Of a DNA stretch of 64,000 bases, positions 48,652 through 59,026 are shown piece by piece. The notes under the pieces were generated by a model. That model had not been told where the DNA came from and ran no database searches. It worked only from the letters and a program-made list of their open reading frames with translations. The position numbers were made by a program, and so were the translations under genes. Location: contig NZ_JADZ01000013.1 in NCBI RefSeq assembly GCF_000518645.1, positions 184,213 to 248,212 of the forward strand, given 5' to 3'. The DNA comes from Curvibacter gracilis ATCC BAA-807 (GTDB lineage: Bacteria > Pseudomonadota > Gammaproteobacteria > Burkholderiales > Burkholderiaceae_C). The number at the start of each line of letters is the position of its first letter. Within the stretch, counting starts at the first letter, position 1.

Positions 48652-49137
48652 TCAGTCGCGGAAGTTGTTGAAGTCGACCGGGATGTCGGTGATGTCCTTG
48701 CGGATCAGCGCCATGGCGGTCTGCAGATCATCGCGCTTGGCGCCGGTGACACGCACCGCATCGCCCTGGATGGCGGCCTGGACCTTGAGCTTGCTGTCCT
48801 TGATCAGCTTCTGGATCTTCTTGGCAGCCTCGGATTCGATGCCGTTGCGCACCTTGACCACCTGCTTGACCTTGTCGCCACCGATCTTCTGGACGGCGCC
48901 CTTGTCGAGGAATCGCACGTCCACATTGCGCTTGGTCAGCTTGTTGCGCAGGATGTCTTCGACCTGATCGAGCTGGAACTCGGCGTCGCCGAAGAGGGTG
49001 ATTTCCTTGTCTTTGAGCTCGATGGCGGCAGAGGTGCCCTTGAAATCGAAGCGGGTGCTGATTTCCTTGGCCGCGTTTTCAACGGCATTTTTGACTTCCA
49101 CCAGATTGGCTTCGCAGACGGTATCGAATGAGGGCAT
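48652..49137 (-). CDS. yajQ: YajQ-family nucleotide-binding protein
   Basis: 161-residue YajQ. The family N-terminus [20 protein letters not shown], central [19 protein letters not shown] and C-terminal [11 protein letters not shown] are all present, full length. In Xanthomonas a YajQ homologue binds c-di-GMP and controls transcription; whether this one does is unknown. First gene of the yajQ-protease-HD operon, divergent from murB with 28 bp between starts. Confidence 0.93.
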   Translation of the reverse strand: MPSFDTVCEANLVEVKNAVENAAKEISTRFDFKGTSAAIELKDKEITLFGDAEFQLDQVEDILRNKLTKRNVDVRFLDKGAVQKIGGDKVKQVVKVRNGIESEAAKKIQKLIKDSKLKVQAAIQGDAVRVTGAKRDDLQTAMALIRKDITDIPVDFNNFRD

Positions 49138-49165
49138 GACAGGATGAACCAGGGCAAATGAGACA

Positions 49166-50248
49166 ATGTTGCCGATGTTAGTCGAGAAAAATGTCCCGCT
49201 CCAGCCTTACAACACCTTCGGGATCGCGGCCCGTGCCCAGACCCTGGTGCGCGTGCGCGCCCAGGCCGATCTGAGCGAGCTGATGGCCGACCCCGAACTG
49301 GGCCCGGCCCCCAAGTGGGTGCTGGGCGGGGGCAGCAACATCGTGCTCACGGGCGATGTGCGCGATGTGGTGCTGAAGATGGAGATCAAGGGCCTGCGCG
49401 TGCTGGACGAAACCCCCCGCGCCTGGATTGTCGAGGCGGGTGCGGGCGAGGCCTGGCACGACACCGTGGCCTGGACCCTGGACCAGAACCTGCCGGGCCT
49501 GGAGAACATGGCCCTGATCCCAGGCACGGTGGGCGCCTCGCCGGTGCAGAACATCGGCGCCTATGGCGTCGAACTGCAGGACCGCTTTGAATCACTCGAC
49601 GCCTTCGACCTGCTGACCGGGCAGACCTTCACCCTGAATGCGGCCCAATGCGCCTTCGGCTACCGCGACTCGGTGTTCAAGCACCGGGCGCCTGCCTCGC
49701 CGCAGAAGGCCTCGCTGCCCCTGGGGCTGGGGCTGGCCGGCCGGGCCGTGATCACCCGGGTGCGCCTGCGCCTGCCCAAGCCCTGGAAGCCTGAGCTGGG
49801 CTACCTGGACCTGGAGCGGCGCCGCGTCCAGGCCGGCATCGAACGGCCCGAGGCACGGCAGATCTTCGACTGGGTGTGCGACATCCGGCGCAGCAAGCTG
49901 CCCGACCCGGCCGAGGTGGGCAATGCCGGCAGCTTTTTCAAGAACCCTTCGGTCACGCCCGAGCAGTGTGCCGACATCATCGCCCGCGAACCCCGCATCG
50001 TGCATTACCCCATGGCCGACGGCAGCATCAAGCTGGCGGCGGGCTGGCTGATCGACGCCTGTGGCTGGAAGGGCAAGTCGGTGGGCAAGGCCGGCGTGTA
50101 TGACAAGCAGGCCCTGGTGCTGGTGAACCGTGGCCACGGCGCTGACAGCGTGACCGGCGGCGAGGTGATGACTCTGGCCCGGGCCATCCAGACCAGCGTG
50201 TATGAACGCTTCGGCATCCGGCTGGAGCCCGAGCCTGTGGTGATCTGA
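49166..50248 (+). CDS. murB: UDP-N-acetylenolpyruvoylglucosamine reductase
   Basis: 360-residue type I MurB, the FAD enzyme that makes UDP-MurNAc. Visible are the N-terminal [22 protein letters not shown]-binding [37 protein letters not shown], the catalytic Ser in [12 protein letters not shown] and the last Glu in LEPEPVVI. An ATG at 49166 (MLPMLVEKN) is used; the internal ATG at 49175 is equally possible. No other mur genes adjacent. Confidence 0.94.
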   Translation: MLPMLVEKNVPLQPYNTFGIAARAQTLVRVRAQADLSELMADPELGPAPKWVLGGGSNIVLTGDVRDVVLKMEIKGLRVLDETPRAWIVEAGAGEAWHDTVAWTLDQNLPGLENMALIPGTVGASPVQNIGAYGVELQDRFESLDAFDLLTGQTFTLNAAQCAFGYRDSVFKHRAPASPQKASLPLGLGLAGRAVITRVRLRLPKPWKPELGYLDLERRRVQAGIERPEARQIFDWVCDIRRSKLPDPAEVGNAGSFFKNPSVTPEQCADIIAREPRIVHYPMADGSIKLAAGWLIDACGWKGKSVGKAGVYDKQALVLVNRGHGADSVTGGEVMTLARAIQTSVYERFGIRLEPEPVVI

Positions 50249-50253
50249 ACCCC

Positions 50254-50273
50254 GGCGCCCGGATCGGGGCGCC
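50254..50273. terminator. GC hairpin between convergent murB and cheY
   Basis: A perfect 7-bp stem GGCGCCC with GGGCGCC around a six-base loop in the 32-bp gap between two convergent genes. No T-run on either side, so intrinsic termination is doubtful. Confidence 0.4.
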
Positions 50274-50280
50274 TGAACGA

Positions 50281-50646
50281 TCAAGCCACCATCTTCTTGA
50301 GCGAGGCGATCACGGCCGGGCCGTTGAAGGGCTTGACGATCCAGCCCTTGATGCCGGCCGCCTTGCCGCGCTCTTTCATGGCGGGTGAGTTTTCGGTGGT
50401 CAGCATGATGATGTTGACGCTGCCGTTCTTCAGCTCGCTGCGCACTTTCTCGGCCATGGTCAGGCCGTCCATGTTGGGCATGTTGACGTCGCAGATGACC
50501 AGCTTGACGCCAGGGTCGCCCTTGAGTTTGGCCAGCCCGTCACGACCGTCGACGGCGAAGGCCACGCCGAGGCCATTGGATTTCAGGAAATCACCGACTT
50601 CATTGCGAACGGTGCTGGAGTCGTCGACGACGAGAATCTGTGCCAT
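50281..50646 (-). CDS. CheY-like single-domain response regulator
   Basis: 121-residue receiver domain without an output domain. Acidic pocket Asp8-Asp9, phospho-acceptor Asp53 (VICDVNMPNMDG), Thr83 and Lys105 (VKPFN) are all in place. Last gene of a four-gene minus-strand operon, 18 bp after the CheX-like gene. It should be phosphorylated by the CheA-like kinase of the operon. Whether it binds FliM or some other target is unknown, as no flagellar gene is in the window. Confidence 0.92.
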   Translation of the reverse strand: MAQILVVDDSSTVRNEVGDFLKSNGLGVAFAVDGRDGLAKLKGDPGVKLVICDVNMPNMDGLTMAEKVRSELKNGSVNIIMLTTENSPAMKERGKAAGIKGWIVKPFNGPAVIASLKKMVA

Positions 50647-50664
50647 GGCTTGTTCCTTCTTGGG

Positions 50665-51222
50665 TCAAAACATTTCCAGTTCGCCGGTGCCCTGTTCGGC
50701 CAGGTCGGGGATCTGGAAGTCGAAATCGAGGTCTTCTGATTCGCTCACGCAGAGCGTCAGAAACAGGGGTGGGCTGTCGGTCACGCTGAGCCGGAAGTGC
50801 TGCAGATGACCGTACTTGAGGACGCCCAGGTGGGCCGTGCAGCGGCTGTCAACGATGTTGGGGGTGGACATGCCCACCCAGGGGAAGACCGAGCCCAGAT
50901 CGCGGTTGACGCCGCCACAGCACAGGTTGCCTGCTTCGCAGATGGCGTCCAGAAATGATTGCTCCGACATCTCTTCGGCCTTTTGCCGGCTGAGCCGGGC
51001 AAAGTGGCGGCGTGTTGCATCGTTGTGGCTGAAGTGCAGCACGATGAGCATGCGAAACGTCAGCGAGGCGATGCTCAGCAAGGCCGCATGCGATTCGGGT
51101 GGCTGGCGCAACTCGGGCAAGGTGACCAGTTCTGTCACCTCGTCGGGCGAGGGCGCCAGGGCGGCCTTCAGACCTTGCATCACCATCTTGTCGAAGCCTG
51201 CTTTGGCACGGCTGCTGATCAT
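50665..51222 (-). CDS. CheX/CheC-like CheY phosphatase
   Basis: 185-residue protein. The motif D92-x3-E96-x2-N99-x3-G103 (FLDAICEAGNLCCGGVN) matches the CheC/CheX/FliY active-site signature, in which Glu and Asn remove phosphate from CheY. A second copy of the motif, as in CheC, was not seen, so it is CheX-like. N-terminal 60 residues precede this core. It starts in ATGA overlap with the MCP-like gene and sits directly before cheY, the expected substrate. Confidence 0.7.
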   Translation of the reverse strand: MISSRAKAGFDKMVMQGLKAALAPSPDEVTELVTLPELRQPPESHAALLSIASLTFRMLIVLHFSHNDATRRHFARLSRQKAEEMSEQSFLDAICEAGNLCCGGVNRDLGSVFPWVGMSTPNIVDSRCTAHLGVLKYGHLQHFRLSVTDSPPLFLTLCVSESEDLDFDFQIPDLAEQGTGELEMF

Positions 51223-51956
51223 GCGCTGGCGTCCTGTTCGCTGACAAGATTCAGGATCTTGCGGTTTTGCAGTTCCAGCCCGGTGACGGCGCCCACGATC
51301 ATCTTGCCGCCGGCCTGCATGTCCTGGAAGGTGGTGGTGGTGATGAGGTCGTTCTCGTACAGGCTGCTGCGGAAGTCCTGGGCCAGCTTTTCGGCACGCA
51401 CCGACAGCGAGCGCATCTCGTCGGCCACGACGGCAAAGCCTCGACCCATGGTGCCGGCACGTGCGGCTTCGATGGAGGCGTTGAGGGCCACGATCACCAA
51501 CTGTCGCACGATGGAGGCGAATTCGTCGTTCTTGTTGTGCATGGCCCGGTTGTGGCCGAGCAGAAAGTCCATGCTGGCGTGCCAGCGCTCGTAGGTCTTG
51601 CCCACGTTGCGCAGTTCGGTGATGGAACGGTCCAGCGTGCCGCACTGGCTGGCGATCTGGGTCTGGGCCTGGCTGGCCTGGGCCTGGCTGTGCGTCAGGC
51701 GCAGCTGTTGCTCACCGATCAGCGCTTGCTGGCGGGCGTCCCATTGCCTTTGAGCTTCGTGCAGGCGCTGCTCCAGGGCGTCGATCTGGTCTTGCAGCTC
51801 GGCGGCTCTGGCCTGGGCGCGCTGGTTGCTGTCTTCCAGCAGTTGCCGCGGGACCATGGTCTGCAGGGTGGCGTTCAGCCTGTGGGCGCGCCAGCCCAGC
51901 AGCATGCTCAGCACGATGGCGCCCGTCAGGAGGGTCAGCATCAGCGTGGTCGTCAT
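51219..51956 (-). CDS. Short MCP-like membrane signal transducer
   Basis: 245 residues. One N-terminal membrane helix (LMLTLLTGAIVLSMLLGW), a coiled coil to about 125, then a partial MCP signalling hairpin: LNASIEAARAGTMGRGFAVV and ADEMRSLS are clear, but the usual QTN-LLALNAA tip is changed to QLVIVALNAS. No HAMP and no periplasmic ligand domain. The start at 51956 follows the stop of the CheA-like gene by 19 bp. It probably reports a cytoplasmic or membrane cue to the kinase, or localises it. Confidence 0.85.
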   Translation of the reverse strand: MTTTLMLTLLTGAIVLSMLLGWRAHRLNATLQTMVPRQLLEDSNQRAQARAAELQDQIDALEQRLHEAQRQWDARQQALIGEQQLRLTHSQAQASQAQTQIASQCGTLDRSITELRNVGKTYERWHASMDFLLGHNRAMHNKNDEFASIVRQLVIVALNASIEAARAGTMGRGFAVVADEMRSLSVRAEKLAQDFRSSLYENDLITTTTFQDMQAGGKMIVGAVTGLELQNRKILNLVSEQDASA

Positions 51957-51975
51957 CTTGCGTGCCTTCTCTTGA

Positions 51976-54327
51976 TCAAGCGGTTTGCGGTCGTTGTTGT
52001 GCCGCCGCGTGCACGCCCAGTGACGCGGGGAGGTGGATCCGTGTCTCGAAGGGGACGTGCTCGCGCTGGGTCGCCTCGGCCAACAGCCGCAACTCGATGC
52101 GGCCACCGGCTGATTCGACAAACATCTTCACGGCGTCCATGCCGACACCGCGCCCGGACACCTCGGTGACCGCGCTGGCGGTGGAGAAGCCGGGGGCGAA
52201 GATCAGCTGGGCCAGATCCGGGGCGTCGGGGTGCTGGCTGGCATCGAGCAGGCCTTGCTCGATCGCCTTGGCCCGTATGCGCTGCAGGTCCAGGCCTTTG
52301 CCATCGTCGCTCAGCACCAGGTGCAGACCCTGGGCGTCCAGTTGCAGGTCGATCCGGATGGTGCCGGCAATCGGCTTGTCGGCTGCCACGCGGTCCAGGA
52401 TGGGCTCGATGCCGTGGTCCATGGCGTTGCGCAGAAGGTGCATGAACACATTGCGCAACAAGGGGGCAGCGGTCGGACGCAGCAGCACGCCCTGATCGGC
52501 CAGGACCAGCTTGGGCGCCTCCTTGCCCAGTTCGAGGGCCAGCGAGGGCAGCGATTCGATCACGCTGGACAGGGTGTCCTGCAGCGATTTGCTGCCCAGG
52601 GTGGCCAGGCGGCTCTTGATGTCGTGGATGGCCTGCGCAGCAGCGCTCAGGTCGCTGGTGTCCACGCCTTCCAGCATTTGCAAGGTGTGCTGGATCTCGG
52701 CCTGCGACACGCTGTGCCCTGCGTCTTCGGTCGCGTCATTGCCGCGGCTAAGCTTGTCGGCGTTGAGCGTGGCGTATTCCTCCAGCGTGTGGCGGGCTTG
52801 GGCCAGTTCATTCAGATAGCGCTCGTTGTCCCATTCCAGGGCCTCTTGCTGGCGCAGGTCGTCATAGCTTTGCTCGGCCTGGTGCAGCACGTCGGTCAGG
52901 GTGTGCAGACCGTAGGTGCGCGCGTTGCCCTTGACGGTGTGCATGTTGCGGAACAGCAGGCCCAGGTGCTGGCGCCGCGTGGCGTTGTCCTGGCTGGCAG
53001 CGGTTTCCAGGGTTTTCTGGTTCTCGTCGAGAAACTGGCGGGCGCTGGCCAGGAAGCCTTTGAAGCGGTCTGGCGGCACCGACAGGATTTCTCCGATCAT
53101 GGCCAACTCGCGTTTTTGGGCATCGGCTGCCTTGGCCAGGGATTTGAGTTCGGTCACATCACGCACACACAGCAGCAAGCGCTCGGTGGTGTCTTGCTCG
53201 TTGGTGATCGGCGACCAGATCAGGTCCAGGATCTTGACGCGGCCATCAGGCAGGGTCTTTTCCACCTCGCGGGGCAGCAGGTGGGCGTTGAAGTCGAAAT
53301 TCATGCGGTCTTCGCCGATGCAGGCGGCCACCGCCGCCTCGACTTGCGATCGGGCATCGGCACCCAGGTTCACGCCCGCAAAAATCACCTCGATGAAATC
53401 GCGCCCGGCGATGTCTTCGGTCTCCAGCACGGTGCTCAGGAAGTCGGAGAACTCGGGGTGGATGGTGTTGCCGTTGTCGATCGTCAGAATGCCCTGGGGC
53501 ACGTTGTGCAGCATGGCGTGGATGTCGGCCGTCTTCTGGCGCACCAGGGCGCTGCTTTCCTCGATCTTCTCGATCATGGTGTTGAATGCGGTGATCGAGC
53601 GCCCCACCTCATCCTGCCGGGTGACGGGCAGCCGGTGCGTGTAGTCCTGGCTGGTGGCGATCTCGGTCATCTTCAATTCCATGTCCTTGATGGGGTGCAC
53701 CACCTGGCGGTAAAGGATGCGACCGATGGCCACCAGCAGCAGCACGGCCAGCACGGTGGCGACGGTCAGCGTGGTGGTGGTGCTCTTGAGGTGGCTGTTC
53801 ATGCTCTCGATGGCGGCGTCCTTGCTGCGTCGCTTTTCGATCTGCAGCGTGTCGAGCAGGGCCCCTTGTTCACGCAGGTACTGGTCGACCGTGGCGCCCA
53901 TGTTGGCCTCGGCCATGTCCTTCATGCCCTTGAGCTTGAAGTTGGCGGTGTCGTCGATGGCGCTGAAGTAGTTCTTCAGGCTTTCCGAGGCCTCTTTGAC
54001 CAGGCCTTTCTGGGCGTTGCTGTCGGCCATCTCGAGTTGGTGGTCCAGCGCCTTTTGCAGGATCTCCTTCTTCTGGGCCAGTTCGTCGCGGGTGCGGGCC
54101 ACGGTCTGTTCATCGGGGGCGGCCACCATGCTCATGGCGGCCATCTGCACATCCTTGAGCTGGCCCTGCAACTCCACCGAGTGCATGGCGCTGGGCACCA
54201 CGCCCTCGGTCACGCTGCGCACCTCGGAGGCGCTGCCGTGGGACTGGAAGACGGCAAAGGCGCCGATCGAACTCAGTGCCAGAAAGGTCAGCGTGATCAG
54301 CAGCACGATGCGTTGACGTATGTTCAT
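51976..54327 (-). CDS. Membrane-bound CheA-like kinase with HAMP, PAS and Hpt domains
   Basis: 783-residue hybrid of receptor and CheA. Helix 1 is at 8-28; a helical periplasmic domain (29-185) precedes helix 2 (186-206), HAMP (207-262) and a PAS-like domain (about 266-395). The Hpt domain has MHTVKGNARTYGL with phospho-acceptor His463. The kinase domain has N box HLLRNAMDHGIEP (N634, H638), G1 DDGKGLD and G2 GRGVGMD (725-731). It stops within 55 residues of G2, so there is no CheW-like P5 domain; no P2 domain is recognised. It should phosphorylate the CheY of the operon without CheW. The start is ATG at 54327. Confidence 0.9.
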   Translation of the reverse strand: MNIRQRIVLLITLTFLALSSIGAFAVFQSHGSASEVRSVTEGVVPSAMHSVELQGQLKDVQMAAMSMVAAPDEQTVARTRDELAQKKEILQKALDHQLEMADSNAQKGLVKEASESLKNYFSAIDDTANFKLKGMKDMAEANMGATVDQYLREQGALLDTLQIEKRRSKDAAIESMNSHLKSTTTTLTVATVLAVLLLVAIGRILYRQVVHPIKDMELKMTEIATSQDYTHRLPVTRQDEVGRSITAFNTMIEKIEESSALVRQKTADIHAMLHNVPQGILTIDNGNTIHPEFSDFLSTVLETEDIAGRDFIEVIFAGVNLGADARSQVEAAVAACIGEDRMNFDFNAHLLPREVEKTLPDGRVKILDLIWSPITNEQDTTERLLLCVRDVTELKSLAKAADAQKRELAMIGEILSVPPDRFKGFLASARQFLDENQKTLETAASQDNATRRQHLGLLFRNMHTVKGNARTYGLHTLTDVLHQAEQSYDDLRQQEALEWDNERYLNELAQARHTLEEYATLNADKLSRGNDATEDAGHSVSQAEIQHTLQMLEGVDTSDLSAAAQAIHDIKSRLATLGSKSLQDTLSSVIESLPSLALELGKEAPKLVLADQGVLLRPTAAPLLRNVFMHLLRNAMDHGIEPILDRVAADKPIAGTIRIDLQLDAQGLHLVLSDDGKGLDLQRIRAKAIEQGLLDASQHPDAPDLAQLIFAPGFSTASAVTEVSGRGVGMDAVKMFVESAGGRIELRLLAEATQREHVPFETRIHLPASLGVHAAAQQRPQTA

Positions 54328-54656
54328 GACAGTGTCCTTCGCGAGAGTCGGCCCACCGAACGCCAGTTGCCGGCTTGTGGCCGAGGGGGCAAACGGTGGT
54401 GATGGGTTGGGTGTTGTGCCCTGTCACCTGTGTGGGGCTGAGGGAGCAGACTGGACAGGTGCCGGGCTTGGGGCTTGATCTTCCCGGGCCGCCATGACCC
54501 TCCGATGGCAAAACCATGACGCTGGCGTGAATCGGCGCAGCGCATTCACGGCTGATGGCGGATCAGATGATTTTTGTGTTGAAAGCCGGTGTGGAATCGT
54601 CATGAATCACTTGTTCCGACACAGGTGATCGGTGCTTGTCCGCTTGGCCAGGAACG
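54328..54656. other. Intergenic region upstream of the chemosensory operon
   Basis: About 330 bp without a convincing gene. It should hold the promoter of the minus-strand chemosensory operon, but no clear sigma-70, sigma-54 or FliA-type hexamer pair was found. Short reading frames here lack ribosome binding sites. Confidence 0.6.
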
Positions 54657-54690
54657 AAAAAAAAGCCAGTCGGCTGTGGGCCGCTGGCTT
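54657..54690 (-). terminator. Rho-independent terminator of argG
   Basis: Stem of about 10 bp with one mismatch (AGCCAG-T-CGGC on one side, GCCG-CTGGCT on the other), followed on the minus strand by eight T (54657-54664). It lies 46 bp past the argG stop. Confidence 0.88.
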
Positions 54691-54735
54691 GGGGGGGATG
54701 CCACCCGAAGGGCGGCATCTGAGGGGGGGAGGCGC

Positions 54736-56411
<1,676 letters not shown>

Positions 56412-56563
56412 GGAGGTGAATCCGTTGGAGGTGAGGCCACAAGCCGACCTGCACCGGCAGCCGGTGCGCATGGTCGAATTCGGGCAAACCTCGATTTTAG
56501 GCCACGCCGCGGGCCTTCGGCCGGGCGGGCGGACTCACTGCCGCGCCCGGCGTGTACATGGCG

Positions 56564-57136
56564 TCAATGCACCGGGTAGGGTTGGGGTGCGCTGTTGTAG
56601 ACCGGTGCCGTCACGGGCTGCGGGCCGGAGGCCGGGTAACTGGGGTGGCTGACGCGGCCATTGATGACCGGGCTCACCTGCACGGGCAGGTACTGGCCCG
56701 GGTCGTTGGGCATCTGAACCGTGTACTGGCGACCGGCGTACTCATAGCTCACGTTGTAGGCCACGGTGCGGTTCTCGTACATGGTCTGGGTGCTGCAGTT
56801 CTGCACGTTGCGAACCTGGGGTTGGCTGGGGCCTTCGATCGAGTTGCCCAGCACAGCACCCCCCACGACGCCCAGCACGGTGGCAATGGCCTTGCCACTG
56901 CCGCCACCCACGGCATTGCCGAGAGCCCCACCCGCGACCGCACCCATCGCCGCACCGGCGCCCGAGGTGCCGCCTGGCGTGGCCACCTGCTGGTTGGTGC
57001 AGACCTGCTGGGGAACTGCCACCTGCTGGATGATGGGGGTGGTGGAGAGCACGCGGGCCATTTCCTGGGCCGACGCGTTGCCCGCCATCACGGCGGCGCT
57101 CAAAAGGGCCAGGCTGAAGACAAAGTGCTTGTTCAT
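56564..57136 (-). CDS. Glycine-zipper envelope protein (SlyB/17-kDa antigen-like)
   Basis: 190 residues. Signal peptide MNKHFVFSLALLSAAVMAG, cleaved near ASAQ. A glycine-zipper stretch GAGAAMGAVAGGALGNAVGG and VLGVVGGAVLGN forms a two-helix membrane hairpin. The C-terminal third is Tyr/Pro/Gln-rich (YEYAGRQYTVQMPNDPG). GAGG lies five bases before the start. Three or more Cys are present (VCTNQQ, NCSTQ). An outer-membrane stress or stability role is inferred. Confidence 0.82.
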   Translation of the reverse strand: MNKHFVFSLALLSAAVMAGNASAQEMARVLSTTPIIQQVAVPQQVCTNQQVATPGGTSGAGAAMGAVAGGALGNAVGGGSGKAIATVLGVVGGAVLGNSIEGPSQPQVRNVQNCSTQTMYENRTVAYNVSYEYAGRQYTVQMPNDPGQYLPVQVSPVINGRVSHPSYPASGPQPVTAPVYNSAPQPYPVH

Positions 57137-57268
57137 GGAAAACCTCAGTTCATTGGTTGCTGGTTGAACGCTTGTGGGCGTTCCAGGGTTGACCCGCAGT
57201 CTAGAGAGCGGGTTCCTGAGGTGTGTCGGCGCGGCTGTAAAAGGATGTAACAGGAAGTGTGTCTGGCC

Positions 57269-57640
57269 TCAGCGGCCCAGTTGAGCCCAGGTTTCAGCCT
57301 TGAAACCCACGGTGAAGCGGGGCTGGGCCTGGGGGCCCCAGTCGACGACGGGGCGCTTGATCACGCTGGGCTGCTGCAGCATCAGGGCGCGCGCGCTTGC
57401 ATCGTCCTGGACGCCGGCTTGCAGGGCCGGATCCAGCTTGCGCCAGGTGGTGCCCTGGCGGTTCACCAGCTTGTCCCAGCCCAGGGCCGGCAGCCAGGCG
57501 TCCAGCCCGGCTTCGGGCACGCCTTGTTTCTTGAAGTCATGGAAGTCAAACGCCAGCCCTTGCTCGGTGAGCCATTGGCGGGCTTTCTTGACGGTGTCGC
57601 AGTTGGGAATGCCGTAGACGGTGATCTTGGGGTGATTCAT
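57269..57640 (-). CDS. ArsC/Spx-family reductase-like protein (YffB type)
   Basis: 123-residue thioredoxin-fold protein. The N-terminal ITVYGIPNCDTVKKARQWL carries a single catalytic-type Cys without the CxxC partner. FDFHDFKKQGVPEAGL and SVIKRPVVDWG are typical of YffB, a putative glutathione-dependent reductase, rather than true arsenate reductase. No ars genes nearby. Divergent from folC with 48 bp between starts. Confidence 0.88.
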   Translation of the reverse strand: MNHPKITVYGIPNCDTVKKARQWLTEQGLAFDFHDFKKQGVPEAGLDAWLPALGWDKLVNRQGTTWRKLDPALQAGVQDDASARALMLQQPSVIKRPVVDWGPQAQPRFTVGFKAETWAQLGR

Positions 57641-57688
57641 GGTCCCAGATGATGCAGCAGGCCGCGCTGCGCGACAATCCCGGGTCTT

Positions 57689-59014
57689 ATGAGAAATCCC
57701 CTGCCTACCACCCTGGACGCCTGGCTGACCCATTGCGAGCAGCTGCACCCGAAAAACATCGAGATGGGCCTGGACCGTGTGCGCGAGGTGGCGCGCCGCA
57801 TGGACCTGCGTTTTGACGTGCCTGTGATCACGGTGGCGGGCACCAATGGCAAGGGCTCGACCTGCGCCATGCTGGAGGCCATCCTGCTGCAGGCGGGTTA
57901 CCGTCCCGGTGTGTACACCTCGCCCCACCTGGTGCATTTCCAGGAGCGTTGCCGGGTGCATGGCGAGATCGTCACCCCCGAAGCCCTGCTGCCGCACTTT
58001 GAAGCGGTGGAGTTGGCGCGCGTGCGCGGCGACGAGGTGTCGCTGAGCTACTTCGAGTTCACCACTCTGGCGATTCTGCGCTGCCTGTCGATGTCCGGGC
58101 TGGACGTGGCCATCCTGGAGGTGGGGCTGGGCGGGCGTCTGGATGCGGTGAACCTGATCGATACCGACTGCGCCATCATCACCAGCATCGACCTCGACCA
58201 CATGGAGTACCTGGGCAACGACCGCGAGACCATCGGCCTGGAGAAGGCCGGCATCATGCGCACCGGGCGCCCGGTGGTGGTGAGCGACCCGCTGCCGCCG
58301 CAAAGCGTGTTGGACCGGGCGCTGGAGATCGGCGCGGACCTGTGGCGTTTCGGCACGGATTTCAATTTCTCGGGCGACAAGCTGCAATGGGGTTGGGCCG
58401 GCCGTGGGCGCCGCTACAGCGGTCTGGCCTATCCGGCGCTGCGCGGCGCCAACCAACTGGTCAATGCCTCGGGCGTGCTGGCGGCCTTGACGGCCTTGCG
58501 TGAGCGTCTGCCCATCACGGCGCAGGCGGTGCGCAACGGACTGGCCATGGTGGAGTTGCCGGGCCGCTTCCAGATCGTGCCCGGCCAGCCGGCGCTGGTG
58601 CTGGACGTGGCGCACAACCCCCACTCAGTGGCCGCCCTGTCGGCCAACCTCGATGCGATGGGCTTTTACCCTTGTACCCATGCGGTGCTGGGTGCCATGG
58701 CCGACAAAGACCTGGGCCCCATGCTGGCGCGCATTGCCCCCCTGGTGGATCGCTGGTATTTCACCGACCTGCCGACCCCGCGTGCCGAGTCGGCCGCAGG
58801 GCTGCAAGCCAAGTGGCACGCGCTGCAGATGGTGGCCGGTGGCCGACGTGAGGTCAGCACCGCCACCTTCCCGGATCCGCAGCAGGCCCTGGCGGCGGCC
58901 GTGGCTGCCGCAGACCCGGCTGATAGAATCGTGGTCTTTGGATCGTTCTTCACGGTGGGTGGTGTTCTCAAAGACGGCATTCCCCGCCTTCACGCCAAAC
59001 ATCTGGACGCCTGA
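57689..59014 (+). CDS. folC: Folylpolyglutamate/dihydrofolate synthase
   Basis: 441-residue bifunctional Mur-ligase-family enzyme that makes dihydrofolate and adds glutamates to folates. The P-loop VAGTNGKGSTCAMLEAIL, VYTSPHLVHFQERCRV, ILEVGLGGRLDAVN and the Mur-type DVAHNPHSVAAL are present. First gene of folC-SPOR-cvpA-purF, the same order as E. coli folC-dedD-cvpA-purF; 12 bp to the next gene. Confidence 0.95.
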   Translation: MRNPLPTTLDAWLTHCEQLHPKNIEMGLDRVREVARRMDLRFDVPVITVAGTNGKGSTCAMLEAILLQAGYRPGVYTSPHLVHFQERCRVHGEIVTPEALLPHFEAVELARVRGDEVSLSYFEFTTLAILRCLSMSGLDVAILEVGLGGRLDAVNLIDTDCAIITSIDLDHMEYLGNDRETIGLEKAGIMRTGRPVVVSDPLPPQSVLDRALEIGADLWRFGTDFNFSGDKLQWGWAGRGRRYSGLAYPALRGANQLVNASGVLAALTALRERLPITAQAVRNGLAMVELPGRFQIVPGQPALVLDVAHNPHSVAALSANLDAMGFYPCTHAVLGAMADKDLGPMLARIAPLVDRWYFTDLPTPRAESAAGLQAKWHALQMVAGGRREVSTATFPDPQQALAAAVAAADPADRIVVFGSFFTVGGVLKDGIPRLHAKHLDA

Positions 59015-59026
59015 CGCCCACACTTC

